Source: RH-AL1 sp965277355
GTDB taxonomy: Bacteria; Pseudomonadota; Alphaproteobacteria; Rhizobiales; Beijerinckiaceae
DNA length: 64,000 nucleotides
Direction: 5' to 3'
NCBI GenBank assembly: GCA_965277355.1
Contig: CBDICN010000002.1
Coordinates: forward strand, 2,046,001-2,110,000
Within the stretch, counting starts at the first letter, position 1. Every line of letters begins with the position of its first letter. The notes below the pieces were generated by a model. It did no database searches. It had not been told where the DNA came from and worked only from the letters and a program-made list of their open reading frames with translations. Below, in pieces: positions 17,070 to 26,892 of this stretch. Position numbers and translations under genes: made by a program.

Positions 17070-20000
17070 CTATTCCGCCGGTGCGGCGCGCGTCCGAACG
17101 CGGCGTCGCGGCAGACGGACGCGCCGCAGGAGGCGGTCGAGCTTGTCGAGGTAGAGATAGATCACCGGCGTCGTGTAGAGCGTCAGCATCTGCGAGACGA
17201 TGAGGCCGCCGGCTATGGTGATGCCGAGCGGCCGCCTGAGCGCCGAGCCGGGGCCGCTCGCGAGAATCAGCGGAACGGCGCCGAGCAAGGCGGCGAGCGT
17301 GGTCATCAGGATCGGGCGAAAGCGTTCGACGCACGCCTCGAAGATGGCTTCCGAAGCCGGAAGCTTGCGCTCGCGCTCGGCATGCAGCGCGAAGTCGACC
17401 AGCATGATCCCGTTTTTCTTCACGATGCCGATCAGAAGGATGATGCCGATGAAGGCGATCAGCGAGAGTTCCGTGCCCGTGACCTGCAAGGCGAGCAGCG
17501 CGCCGAGGCCGGCGGACGGCAGCGTCGAGATGATCGTGAGCGGATGGGCAAGGCTCTCGTAAAGCACGCCCAGCACGATGTAGACCGAGATCAGCGCGGC
17601 GTAGAGCAGGAGGCCTTGCGAGCCGGAGCTCTGGCGGAACAGCTTCGCATCGCCCGTGAACGCGGCGTGAAGTCCATCGGGCAGGTGCATGTCGGCGATC
17701 GCCGCGAGGACCGCCTCGTTGGCCTGCTCCTGCAACACGCCGGGCGCGAGATTGTAGCTGATCGTGACTTCCGGCAGCTGACCCTGGTGGTTGACTGTGA
17801 GCGGGGCGAAGCCGAGATCGACGCGGGCCATCGATTGCAGGCGGATCTGGCCGGTTGGCAAGGCGGGCACCGAGGCGCTGAGCGTGCTCGCGCTGCTGGT
17901 GCCGGTGGAGCTCTGGGTGGCGCTCGCGGCGGTCTGCGTCGAGCTGCCGGCGGTGGTGGCGAGCGGCTGAGCGTTGTTCGTGCCGGCACTGAGCGCCGTC
18001 TGCACGCTGCCCCCGCTGAGACTCGTCGAATTCGTCAGGCTCACGCCCGCCGGCACGTAGACACCCAGCAGGTCCTTGGGATCGCGCTGCTGGTCGGTGG
18101 GCGACTCCATGATGACGCGGTACTGGTTGCGCGGCGAATAGAGCGTCGAGATCTGGCGCTGCGCGAAGCTGTTGTTGAGGGCATTGTCGATGTTGGCCAT
18201 CGTCACCCCGAGGCGCGAGGCGTTGAGCCGGTCGACCACCACGTTGGCCTGCAGTCCGCTCGGCTCGCGGTCGGCCGAGACGTCGACGAGCCCCGGCACC
18301 GTCTTGAGGCGATCGATGACTTGCGGGAAATAGCGGGTGAGTTCGGGGAAGTCGGTGTCCGTCAGCGTGAGGTCGTTGGAGCCCTTGCTGTCGCGGCCGC
18401 CGAACTGCAGATCCTGCTGCGGACGCAGGAACGTATCGATTCCCACCACTTTCTTCAGCTTGCCCCGCAGCCTGTCGATGACCCCGGTCGCTTTGACGGC
18501 GCCCCCGCGCTCGGCGGGCGGTTTCAAGGAGATATAGAGCTTGCCCTGGTTGATGGAGGTCGAGTTCGGCCCGTTCCCGGAGCTGCCGACGGAGGAGCCG
18601 ACGTTCGCGACGGCCGGATCGGCCTGGATAACCGCGGCGACGGCGCGCTGCAGCGGCACAAGCGCCTTGTACGAGATCGAGGCGGGCGCGTCCGTCGTGC
18701 CGAGGATGAGATCGGTGTCATCCTGCGGGAAGAAGCCTTTCGGCGTCTTCACGAAGAGGAAGCCGGTCAGCACGATCGTGCAGAGCATGACCAGGATGGT
18801 CAGGACACGGTGGCGCAGCACGACGGTGAGCGTCGCGGCGTAAAATCGCGCATTGCGCTCGAGCACACCCTCGACGAGGCGGTCGAACAGGTTGGGAGGG
18901 CGCGGCGGCTTGGCGCTGACGAAATTCGCGCAGATCATCGGCGTGATGGTCAGCGAAGCCACCGTCGAGATGAGGATCGCGAAGGCGAGCGTCAGCGAGA
19001 ATTCCCGAAACAGCATGCCGGGCAGCCCGCCGAGCAACAGAAGCGGGATGAAGGCCGCCATCAGCGAGATCGAGATCGAGAGGACAGTGAACCCGATCTG
19101 GCGCGAGCCCTCGAGCGCCGCCTGCATCGGCGGCAGTCCCGCCTCGCGGGCCTTGTCGATGTTCTCGATCATGACGATGGCGTCGTCGACGACGAAGCCG
19201 ACGGAGGTCGCGAGCGCCATCAGCGAGATGTTGTCGATCGAGAAGCCGGCGGCGTACATGCAGGCGCAGGTGCCGGCGAGCGCCAACGGCACGGTGACGC
19301 CGGCGGCGGCGGTCGGCGTGATGCGTCGCAGGAACACGAACACCACCATCATCACCAGGATGATGGTGGCGCCGAGCGTCAGGATCATGTCGTTGACGCT
19401 GGCGCGGATCGTTGTCGTGCGGTCGTTGAGGATGGAGATGGTGATCCCGCCGGGCAGGAACCGGCTCAGCTCCGGCACCAGCGCCTTCACCTTGTCGACC
19501 GTGTCGATGACGTTGGCGTTGGCCTGCTTGCGCACGTAGATGAGCACCGCCGCATGCCCGTTGAAGCGCGCCTCCGAACGGCTGTTTCGGGTGGCGTTCT
19601 CCACCGTGGCGATATCCGACAGCAGCACGCTGCCGCCGTTGGCGTTCTTGACGACGAGATGCCGGTAGTCTTCGACCGAGTTCAGTTGATCGTTCGTCGA
19701 GATGGCGCGGCCGTAGTCCCGGCCGTTGATCGAACCCGTTGGCGACAGCGCGTTCGCATTGACGATCGCGGTCCGCACGTCGTCGTTGCTCAAGCCCATG
19801 GTGGAGAGCTTGAGCGGATCGGTCTGGACGCGGATCGCCGGCTGATCGGCCCCGGCGACGCTCACCTCGGAGACGCCCGTCACCTGCGAGATCCGCTGCA
19901 GCAGCACCGTGTCGGCGGCGTCGTAGACCGCGCTCGCCGGCATCTGGTCGGAGGTGAGAGCGAGGATGATGACCGGCGCGTTGTTGGGGTTGGCCTTGCG

Positions 20001-20387
20001 GAAGATCGGCACGTTCGGCAGACCCGACGGCAGATCGGTCGCCGCCGCGTTCAGCGCGGCCTGCACGTCGCGGGCGGCTCCGTCGACGTTCCGGGTCAGA
20101 TCGAACAGCGCGATGATCACCGAATTGCCGAGCGAACTCACCGATGTCAGTTCGCTGAGGCCGGCGATCTCTCCGACCCGCCGCTCGATCGGCGCGGCGA
20201 CGGTCGACGCCATGTTCTCGGGGCTCGCGCCGGGATACTGGGTGGTGATGAAGACGGCCGGAAAGTCGATCGACGGAAGGCTCGCGACCGGCAGCAGCGT
20301 GTAGGCGACGGCGCCGAGGAGGAACACGCCGATCGCCAGCAGGATGGTGCCGATCGGCCGGCGGATGAACAGCGCGGAGAGGTTCAT
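17070..20387 (-). CDS. mdtC: RND multidrug efflux permease, MdtC-like
   Basis: A 1105-residue inner-membrane proton-driven pump. It starts MNLSALFIRRPIGTILLAIG at 20387; a longer frame to 20507 lies inside the upstream permease gene and is rejected. The proton-relay residues are in GFVVDDAIVMIENIDKA (two Asp) and GIVKKNGIMLVDFALHAERE (Lys). An extra low-complexity stretch rich in Ser, Thr and Ala (about residues 780-846, positions 17850-18050) lies in a periplasmic region where relatives have a short loop. It is the last gene of a four-gene operon with a second permease directly upstream, the MdtBC heteromer layout. Confidence 0.92.
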   Translation of the reverse strand: MNLSALFIRRPIGTILLAIGVFLLGAVAYTLLPVASLPSIDFPAVFITTQYPGASPENMASTVAAPIERRVGEIAGLSELTSVSSLGNSVIIALFDLTRNVDGAARDVQAALNAAATDLPSGLPNVPIFRKANPNNAPVIILALTSDQMPASAVYDAADTVLLQRISQVTGVSEVSVAGADQPAIRVQTDPLKLSTMGLSNDDVRTAIVNANALSPTGSINGRDYGRAISTNDQLNSVEDYRHLVVKNANGGSVLLSDIATVENATRNSRSEARFNGHAAVLIYVRKQANANVIDTVDKVKALVPELSRFLPGGITISILNDRTTTIRASVNDMILTLGATIILVMMVVFVFLRRITPTAAAGVTVPLALAGTCACMYAAGFSIDNISLMALATSVGFVVDDAIVMIENIDKAREAGLPPMQAALEGSRQIGFTVLSISISLMAAFIPLLLLGGLPGMLFREFSLTLAFAILISTVASLTITPMICANFVSAKPPRPPNLFDRLVEGVLERNARFYAATLTVVLRHRVLTILVMLCTIVLTGFLFVKTPKGFFPQDDTDLILGTTDAPASISYKALVPLQRAVAAVIQADPAVANVGSSVGSSGNGPNSTSINQGKLYISLKPPAERGGAVKATGVIDRLRGKLKKVVGIDTFLRPQQDLQFGGRDSKGSNDLTLTDTDFPELTRYFPQVIDRLKTVPGLVDVSADREPSGLQANVVVDRLNASRLGVTMANIDNALNNSFAQRQISTLYSPRNQYRVIMESPTDQQRDPKDLLGVYVPAGVSLTNSTSLSGGSVQTALSAGTNNAQPLATTAGSSTQTAASATQSSTGTSSASTLSASVPALPTGQIRLQSMARVDLGFAPLTVNHQGQLPEVTISYNLAPGVLQEQANEAVLAAIADMHLPDGLHAAFTGDAKLFRQSSGSQGLLLYAALISVYIVLGVLYESLAHPLTIISTLPSAGLGALLALQVTGTELSLIAFIGIILLIGIVKKNGIMLVDFALHAERERKLPASEAIFEACVERFRPILMTTLAALLGAVPLILASGPGSALRRPLGITIAGGLIVSQMLTLYTTPVIYLYLDKLDRLLRRVRLPRRRVRTRAAPAE

Positions 20388-20400
20388 CGGCAACCCACGC

Positions 20401-23400
20401 TCATTCCGCCGCCCTCGGGTGCTGGAACTCCTCCGGGATTTCGGCTTGCGGGTCGATCGTCTTGACGCGGTGGAAGAAGCGCGAACGCATCTGCTCCATC
20501 GCCACATAGATGACGGGCGTCGTGTAGAGCGTGATCAGCTGGCTGAGCAGCAGGCCGCCGACGATGGAGATGCCGAGCGGGTTGCGTAGCTCCGACCCGG
20601 TGCCGGTCGCGAAGGCCAGCGGCAGCGCGCCGAACAGCGCGGCCAGCGTCGTCATCATGATCGGCCGGAAGCGCAGGAGGGAGGCCTGGATGATCGCCTC
20701 GTGCGGATTCATGCCCTCGTTGCGCTCCGCCTCGAGCGCGAAGTCGATGATCATGATCGCGTTCTTTTTCACGATGCCCATCAAGAGGACGATGCCGATC
20801 AGGGCGATGAGCGACAGGTCCATGCGGAACACCATCAGCGCCACTAGCGCGCCGACGCCCGCAGAAGGCAGAGTGGAGAGGATGGTGATCGGGTGGATCG
20901 CGCTCTCGTAGAGCACGCCGAGCACGATGTAGATGGTGATCGCGGCGGCGAGGATGAGGTAGGGCTCGTTGGCGAGCGAGCTCGCGAACTCGGCCGCGTC
21001 GCCGGCGTAGGATCCTGTGATGCTGTCGGGCATGCCGATCGCCGTGCTCGCCGCCGCGATGGCGGCCACGGCGTTGCTCAAGGACTCGCCCTTGGCCAAA
21101 TTGAAGCTGAGCGTCACCGCCGGGAACTGCTCGGTGTGCTGGACTGAGAGCGGCGCGGTATCGTGCCGGATGGCCGTGAACGTCGAGAGCGGCACCTGCG
21201 CCGCGACGTTCGACGATACGTAGAGGTTCTTCAACGAATTGGCGTCGGCAAGGTAGCGCGGCTCCGCCTCGAGGATCACGCGGTACTGGTTCGACTGGCC
21301 GTAGATCGTCGATACCTGGCGCTGCCCGAAGGCGTCATAGAGCGTGTCGTTGACGTTCTGGACGGACACGCCGAGCCGGCCGGCGAGCTGGCGATCGATG
21401 TTGACGTAGAGGCGCAGACCGCCGTCCTGCGCCTCCGACACCACGTCGCGCAGGATCGGCGACTTGCGCAGCTGCGCCACGAGCTTGTTCGACCAGTCCG
21501 ACACTTCGGCCGTGTTGGTGCCGTTCAACGTATACTGGTACTGCGAGCGGCTCGACTGCGCGGTGATCTGGATGTCCTGTACGCTCTGGAACGATACCGA
21601 GATCTTCGGCAGCGCGGCGAGCTTCTCGCGCAGCCGGTCGATGATCGTCGTGACGCCGTCGCGCCCGCTGTCGCGCGGCTTCAGCACGATGGAGAGACGG
21701 CCGGCGTTGGGCGTCGCGTTGACGGTGCCGACGCCCACGATCGAGGTGACGCCGGCAACGGCGGGATCGTCGCGGACCTCGGCCGCGACCTGCTGCTGGA
21801 GGCGCGACATCTCGTCGAAGGAAACCGAGGTGTCCGCGTCCGTTACCGCCGCGATGAGGCCGGTGTCCTGCGGCGGCAGGAAGCCCTTGGGGATGGTGAC
21901 GTAGAGCATGATCGTGCCGGCCAGCGTACCGACGATGACGAGCAGCATAAGCAGCTGGTGGCGCAGCACCCAGGCGAGGCTATCACGATAGCGCTCGCTG
22001 AGCCGTTCGCCGAGGCGTGCGAGGCGCCCGGGCGGCCGGGACAGGTCCTGCGGCTTGTGGCGCAGCAGCTGGCCGCACATCATCGGCGTCAGCGTCAGCG
22101 ACACCACGGCGGAGGCCACCACCGCGATCGTGAGAACGAGCGCGAACTCGCGGAACATGCGGCCGACGATCCCGGTCATGAACAGAAGCGGGATGAACAC
22201 CGCGATCAGCGACACCGTCAGCGAGACGACGGTGAAGCCGATCTCGCGCGCGCCCTTGAGCGCCGCATCGAGCGGGCGCTCGCCCAGCTCGAGATGGCGC
22301 ACGATGTTCTCGATCATGACGATGGCGTCGTCGACGACGAAGCCGGTGCCGATCGTCAGCGCCATCAGCGACAGGTTGTCGAGGCTGAAGTTGAGGAAGT
22401 ACATCGCCCCGAACGTCGCCACCAGCGACAGCGGCAGGGCGATGCCGGCGATGATCGTGGCGCGAACCGAGCGCAGGAAGACCAGCACCACGAGCACGAC
22501 CAGCACGACCGACAGCACGAGCGTGAACTGGACGTCGGCGATCGAGGCTTTGATCGTCCCGGTGCGGTCGTTGACCACGGTGAGCTTGACGCCAGCCGGC
22601 AGCGAGGCTCCGAGCTTCGTCAGCGCCGCGCGGACCCGCTGCACGGTCGCGACCACGTTCGCCCCGGGCTGCCGCTGTACGTCGATGATGATCGCCGGCT
22701 CGCCCCGATACCAGCCGGCGACGTGGTCGTTCTCGAGCCCGTCGATCACGTTGGCGACATCGCTGATCAGGACCGGTGCGTTGTTGCGATAAGTCACGAC
22801 CACCGACTTGTAGCCGTCAGCGGCCTCGAGCTGGTCGTTGGCGCCGATCGCGTAGGCCTGCTGGGCGCCGTCGAGCGAGCCCTTGGCGCCCGCGACATTG
22901 GCGTTGGCGATCGCGTTGCGCAGGTCCTCCATGCCGACGCCGTAGTCGGCGAGCCGCGACAGATCGGCCTGGATTCGGACCGCCGGCTTGAGGCCGCCGA
23001 GGATCCCGACATGGCCGACGCCGGTGATCTCCGCGAGGCGCTGGCCGATCAGCGTGTCGGCGAGATCCGACATCTGGCGGATCGAGATGGTCTTGGAGGT
23101 GAGAGCCAGCTCGATGACGGCGGTGTCGGCCGGGTTCACCTTCGAGTAGACCGGCGGGTAGGGCAGGTTCTTCGGCAGGGTGGACGCCGCGGCGTTGATC
23201 GCCGCCTGGACGTCCTGCGCGGCTCCGTCGATGTCGCGGCTCAGATCGAACTGCAGGGTGACGGAGGACAGGCCGAATGCCGACGACGACGTCATGGTCG
23301 TCAGCGAGGGGATCTGACCGAGCTGGCGCTCGAGGGGCGCGGTGACGAGTTCGGCCATCGTGTCGGGGTTGGCGCCGGGCAGCTGCGTCGTCACCTGGAT

Positions 23401-23532
23401 CGTCGGGAAGTCGACCTGCGGGAGCGCCGAGACGGAGAGGAACGAGTAGCCGAGCGCGCCCCCGAGCAGCACGGCGACCGCGAGCAGGAAGGTCGCAACG
23501 GGTCGCCTGATGAAAGGGGCGGAGATGTTCAT
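20401..23532 (-). CDS. mdtB: RND multidrug efflux permease, MdtB-like
   Basis: A 1043-residue pump subunit of normal length. It begins MNISAPFIRRPVATFLLAVA. The relay motifs are GTGFVVDDAIVMIENIVRH and LMGIVKKNAIMIIDFALE. Its start overlaps the stop of the adaptor gene by 4 bp (23529-23532) and its stop is 13 bp before the second permease. It is expected to form mixed trimers with the product of 17070-20387. Confidence 0.93.
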   Translation of the reverse strand: MNISAPFIRRPVATFLLAVAVLLGGALGYSFLSVSALPQVDFPTIQVTTQLPGANPDTMAELVTAPLERQLGQIPSLTTMTSSSAFGLSSVTLQFDLSRDIDGAAQDVQAAINAAASTLPKNLPYPPVYSKVNPADTAVIELALTSKTISIRQMSDLADTLIGQRLAEITGVGHVGILGGLKPAVRIQADLSRLADYGVGMEDLRNAIANANVAGAKGSLDGAQQAYAIGANDQLEAADGYKSVVVTYRNNAPVLISDVANVIDGLENDHVAGWYRGEPAIIIDVQRQPGANVVATVQRVRAALTKLGASLPAGVKLTVVNDRTGTIKASIADVQFTLVLSVVLVVLVVLVFLRSVRATIIAGIALPLSLVATFGAMYFLNFSLDNLSLMALTIGTGFVVDDAIVMIENIVRHLELGERPLDAALKGAREIGFTVVSLTVSLIAVFIPLLFMTGIVGRMFREFALVLTIAVVASAVVSLTLTPMMCGQLLRHKPQDLSRPPGRLARLGERLSERYRDSLAWVLRHQLLMLLVIVGTLAGTIMLYVTIPKGFLPPQDTGLIAAVTDADTSVSFDEMSRLQQQVAAEVRDDPAVAGVTSIVGVGTVNATPNAGRLSIVLKPRDSGRDGVTTIIDRLREKLAALPKISVSFQSVQDIQITAQSSRSQYQYTLNGTNTAEVSDWSNKLVAQLRKSPILRDVVSEAQDGGLRLYVNIDRQLAGRLGVSVQNVNDTLYDAFGQRQVSTIYGQSNQYRVILEAEPRYLADANSLKNLYVSSNVAAQVPLSTFTAIRHDTAPLSVQHTEQFPAVTLSFNLAKGESLSNAVAAIAAASTAIGMPDSITGSYAGDAAEFASSLANEPYLILAAAITIYIVLGVLYESAIHPITILSTLPSAGVGALVALMVFRMDLSLIALIGIVLLMGIVKKNAIMIIDFALEAERNEGMNPHEAIIQASLLRFRPIMMTTLAALFGALPLAFATGTGSELRNPLGISIVGGLLLSQLITLYTTPVIYVAMEQMRSRFFHRVKTIDPQAEIPEEFQHPRAAE

Positions 23533-24842
23533 TCGGTAGCGCTCTGACGCCTCTGGCCGCGCCGGCGCGCTGGGGCCGGAGGCGGCGCGCTCGAAGGCGG
23601 CGGCGAGGCTTCCTGCTGGTGAAGTGCTGGCGCGCCGCCCGCGACGCTGGTGTCGGGGGCAGGCTTGATCAGGGCGCCGTCGGTCAGCTTCTGGAAGCCG
23701 CTCGTGATAACCTGGTCGTCGCCCTTGAGGCCTGAGGCGACCACCGCCTCGTTGTCGTCCTGCTGGCTGGTCGTGACGGGCCGCATCGCGGCCTTGTTGT
23801 CTGCGACCAGGAACACGAACGTGCCTTTCGGCCCGCGTTGGAGCGCGCCGACCGGGATGGTGACAGCGTTATGCAGCGTCTCGACGAGCAGGCGCACGTT
23901 GACGAAGATGCCGGGCCAGAGCTGCAGCTGCGCATTGGGGAAGTTCGCCTTCAGCTTCACCGTGCCGGTCGTCGCGTCGATCGTGTTGTTCACGACCGCA
24001 AGCGTGCCATGATCGACGGCATCCTTGCCGTTGGTATCGAGCGCCTGCACGTCAAGCTGGTTGAGCAGCGAAGCCTTGTTGATGCGCGGCAGTTCCTGCT
24101 GCGGAACGTTGAAGATGATGCTGATCGGCTGGATCTGCGACACCGTGACGAGGCCGGTCGTATCCGTCGCGTGGATGAGGTTGCCGACATCGACGTTGCG
24201 AATGCCGGTTCGGCCGGCGATCGGCGATTTGATGGTCGTGTAGCTCAGCGTGGTGCTGGCGCTGTCGATCGTCGCCTGATCGATCGCCACCTGCGCCTCA
24301 TCCTGCGCGACGGTCGCCTTCTGCGTGTCGTACTGCTGCTGCGTCGCGGCCTTGGTGGCCGCCAGCATCTTGTAGCGTTCGAGATCGCGTTTGGCGTTGG
24401 CGAGGGTCGCCTCGTCGAGCGCCTTTTTGGCGACGTCCTGGTCCAGCACCGCCTGGTAGAGGCGCGGGTCGATCTTCGCGATGACGTCGCCAGCCTTGAC
24501 GCTTTGCCCCTCGACGAAGTTCAGCGACTGGAGCGTGCCGTCGACCTGCGAGCGGATCAGCACGGAGTTGAGCGCCTGTCCGGTGCCGACGCCTTCGACG
24601 TAGACCGGCACGTCCGACACTTTCGCTTTGGCGAAAAGCACCGGGATCGGCCCGGTCTTTCCGGCCGGGCCGCCGTGTCCGGCCGCGGCACCGGAGCCGC
24701 TAGCCCCGCTTGTCGTGTCAGTACCCGCCGTCTGCTGGTCGGCCGGCTTGTTGGTGAGACCGGTCGTGAGCAGAGGCAGGACGAGAACGACGACGACCGC
24801 AAGCCCCGCGAGCCAGGCGACGAGACGCCACAGATGCTTCAT
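23529..24842 (-). CDS. mdtA: RND efflux periplasmic adaptor (MdtA-like)
   Basis: A 437-residue membrane-fusion protein. It has one N-terminal membrane anchor (LVAWLAGLAVVVVLVLPLL), a Gly/Ser/Ala-rich linker, the lipoyl domain SQVDGTLQSLNFVEGQSVKAGD, a coiled-coil hairpin (AKKALDEATLANAKRDLERYK), the barrel domain and a Pro/Arg-rich tail. It links the permeases to the outer-membrane factor encoded 37 bp upstream. Confidence 0.92.
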   Translation of the reverse strand: MKHLWRLVAWLAGLAVVVVLVLPLLTTGLTNKPADQQTAGTDTTSGASGSGAAAGHGGPAGKTGPIPVLFAKAKVSDVPVYVEGVGTGQALNSVLIRSQVDGTLQSLNFVEGQSVKAGDVIAKIDPRLYQAVLDQDVAKKALDEATLANAKRDLERYKMLAATKAATQQQYDTQKATVAQDEAQVAIDQATIDSASTTLSYTTIKSPIAGRTGIRNVDVGNLIHATDTTGLVTVSQIQPISIIFNVPQQELPRINKASLLNQLDVQALDTNGKDAVDHGTLAVVNNTIDATTGTVKLKANFPNAQLQLWPGIFVNVRLLVETLHNAVTIPVGALQRGPKGTFVFLVADNKAAMRPVTTSQQDDNEAVVASGLKGDDQVITSGFQKLTDGALIKPAPDTSVAGGAPALHQQEASPPPSSAPPPAPARRRGQRRQSATE

Positions 24843-24879
24843 GGCCGTCCACCTCGCGTGTCAGCTTGCGTTGCTGGGA

Positions 24880-26595
24880 TTAAATCTTCGGCCGCCCGGC
24901 ATAGGCGCCGCCCAGTGCCTGGTACAGGGCGACCGCTTCGGTCAGCCTCAACAGGCGAACCTGGACCAGCGTGTCCTGCGTGGTAAATAATGTCTGCTCC
25001 GTTTGCAGCAAAGTTACGACGTCGAGGACGCCTTGCTTCAATCTGTCCTCCGATAGCTGCAGGGCTAAGCGGGACGCCGCAAGGGATTGACGGGTCAATT
25101 CTTCTTGTTCGGCATAGAGCTTGAGCGCGACCAATGCGCGGTCGACGTCCGAGAAGGCGGTGATCACCGCGAGTTTGTAGTCGGCGAGCAGTTCGTCCTG
25201 CCGGCCCTTGGTTTGATCGAACTCGCCTTGCAGAAGTCCGCCGTCGAAGATGGGCTGCGCGACGCCGAGCGCCACGGTGTAGAAGGTGGATGCCGGCGAA
25301 AACAAGGTTCGCAGTGCGGTGCTCTCGAAGCCGCCCTGCCCGGTGAGGTTCAGCTGCGGAAAGAAAGCGGCTCGTGCCGAGACGAGGCTGGCGTGCGCCG
25401 ATGAGAGACTCGTCTCGGCGAATTCGACATCGGGGCGCTGCGTCAGAACCTCGGACGGGATGCCGGGCGCGATGCGCGGCACGGGATTTTTCAGGACGCT
25501 CTTGCCGGAGACGGCCACGCGTTGAGGCGTGCGGCCGAGCAGAATGCCGAGCGCGACCACGTCCTGGTCCGCGATGATCTGCAGCGGCGGGATCGACGCC
25601 TTGAGATTGGCGACGAGCGCGGCCTGTTGCGCCACGTCGAGGGCTGTCGCCGTCCCGGCCTTTTCCCGATCCTGGATGAGCGTGAGGATTCGGCTCGAAT
25701 CCACGACGTCCTGCCTGGCGAACGAGACCCGTTCGCGCGCCGCGAGCACGTTGAAATAGGTCGTGGCCGTCGAGGCGAGCTGCGTGAGCTGCACGGTTTG
25801 CCGGTTCCAACGGCTCGAAGTCGCGCTGTCCTGGGCGGCTTTGAAGGCCGCCCTGTTCTTGCCCCACAAATCGAGCTGGTAGCTCGCGGCGAACGACGCG
25901 ATCAGATCGGTCCGCGCCGAGCTCGTGCCGGTAAAAAGGGACGGCGACGTTGAAGAGCCGGTCGTGGTCCCGGTGCCACCCGCCGTCGTGCCCCCGGATG
26001 ACGCGCCGGTCGTTGTTCCCGTGGTGCCGCCGCTCGTCCCCGTGATACCGGTTGTCGTTCCCGTTGTTGTTGTTCCGAGCGCGCCCGGACTCGTTGTCGA
26101 ACTCGTCGTCGTCCCGACGGTCCCGGTCGCCGCCGAGGCCGGTCCCGTTCCGGGGCTCGCCGAGGCGCCCGTCGTCGTTGTGCTCGCTCCTACTCCGGAC
26201 GTGCCGGAGGATATCGCCGTCCCGACTCCTGACGTGCCGCCCGAAAAGGAGCGGGTCACGGAATCGTTGGCGGTCAGGGACGGGAACAGCACCGAACCAG
26301 ACTGTCTCGCCACCGCGTCCGCTTGTTCGAGCTGGCCGATCGCCGCCGCGATGCTGAGATTTCCCACCTCCGTCTCTTCCATGAAGCGGGTGAGTTCGGG
26401 CGAGCGGAACGTGATCCACCAATCGACCGCGTGATCCTCGAGCCCACCCCTCGGCCCGGAATAGCGATAGCTATGTGGAACATCGAGCGCCGTATCCGGC
26501 ACCACGGCGTCGGGGATGCACCCGCCGAGCGCGACGGCGAGCAAGGCGAGGCCAACGATCGGCGTGTAGACTCGTCGTTGCACACCCAAGACCAT
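24880..26595 (-). CDS. RND efflux outer-membrane lipoprotein (NodT/OprM family) with large low-complexity insert
   Basis: A 571-residue outer-membrane factor. It starts at an ATG at 26595 and has a lipobox, LALLAVALGGC, so it is lipid-anchored. Family segments are WWITFRSPELTRFMEE, then FAASYQLDLWGKNRAAFKAAQD and PQLNLTGQGGFES. Between residues of about 117 and 222 (positions 25930-26245) it carries about 105 residues made almost only of Gly, Thr and Ser, with some Ala. By comparison with OprM this lies in the loop between the first two beta-strands of the barrel, which faces outside the cell. It is the first gene of the efflux operon. Confidence 0.9.
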   Translation of the reverse strand: MVLGVQRRVYTPIVGLALLAVALGGCIPDAVVPDTALDVPHSYRYSGPRGGLEDHAVDWWITFRSPELTRFMEETEVGNLSIAAAIGQLEQADAVARQSGSVLFPSLTANDSVTRSFSGGTSGVGTAISSGTSGVGASTTTTGASASPGTGPASAATGTVGTTTSSTTSPGALGTTTTGTTTGITGTSGGTTGTTTGASSGGTTAGGTGTTTGSSTSPSLFTGTSSARTDLIASFAASYQLDLWGKNRAAFKAAQDSATSSRWNRQTVQLTQLASTATTYFNVLAARERVSFARQDVVDSSRILTLIQDREKAGTATALDVAQQAALVANLKASIPPLQIIADQDVVALGILLGRTPQRVAVSGKSVLKNPVPRIAPGIPSEVLTQRPDVEFAETSLSSAHASLVSARAAFFPQLNLTGQGGFESTALRTLFSPASTFYTVALGVAQPIFDGGLLQGEFDQTKGRQDELLADYKLAVITAFSDVDRALVALKLYAEQEELTRQSLAASRLALQLSEDRLKQGVLDVVTLLQTEQTLFTTQDTLVQVRLLRLTEAVALYQALGGAYAGRPKI

Positions 26596-26892
26596 CCGGT
26601 CCGCACTCACACACGCAGGAGGAACAAGCCATCGTTTCGGTCTCGCGGTGCCGAGCCGGCACGGCCGAAAGGGGCGACCCTGGAAGATCATAGGCCGTTT
26701 CAGCCGCCGTATAGCGGCCAAAGCGTGACCGTCGTTCATCACATGATCGTAAGCGCAGAGGCGTGTTCCTAAGGCCACAAGCGGCTGCCCCGGCGTTGAG
26801 AAAAGGTCGCAGCGCGGTCGGCCGGCCACTGCCTGTAAGGTCCCGCTGCGCCGTAAGGTCCCGGTGCCTTCGGACTTCGATGGAGATGCTGG

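Noticed and set aside
17382..20465. A 1027-codon open frame on the plus strand opposite the MdtC-like gene
   Set aside because: It lies wholly antisense to a clear RND permease, and its residues are mainly Arg, Asp, Gly and His from reversed GC-rich codons, with no protein pattern.
21163..23547. A 794-codon plus-strand frame opposite the MdtB-like gene
   Set aside because: Same reason: an antisense shadow of a well-supported permease gene.
26834..26866. A short direct repeat (GTAAGGTCCCG twice, 18 bp apart) before the photolyase gene
   Set aside because: It is real but only two short units; no protein or RNA feature explains it and it may be a chance duplication.
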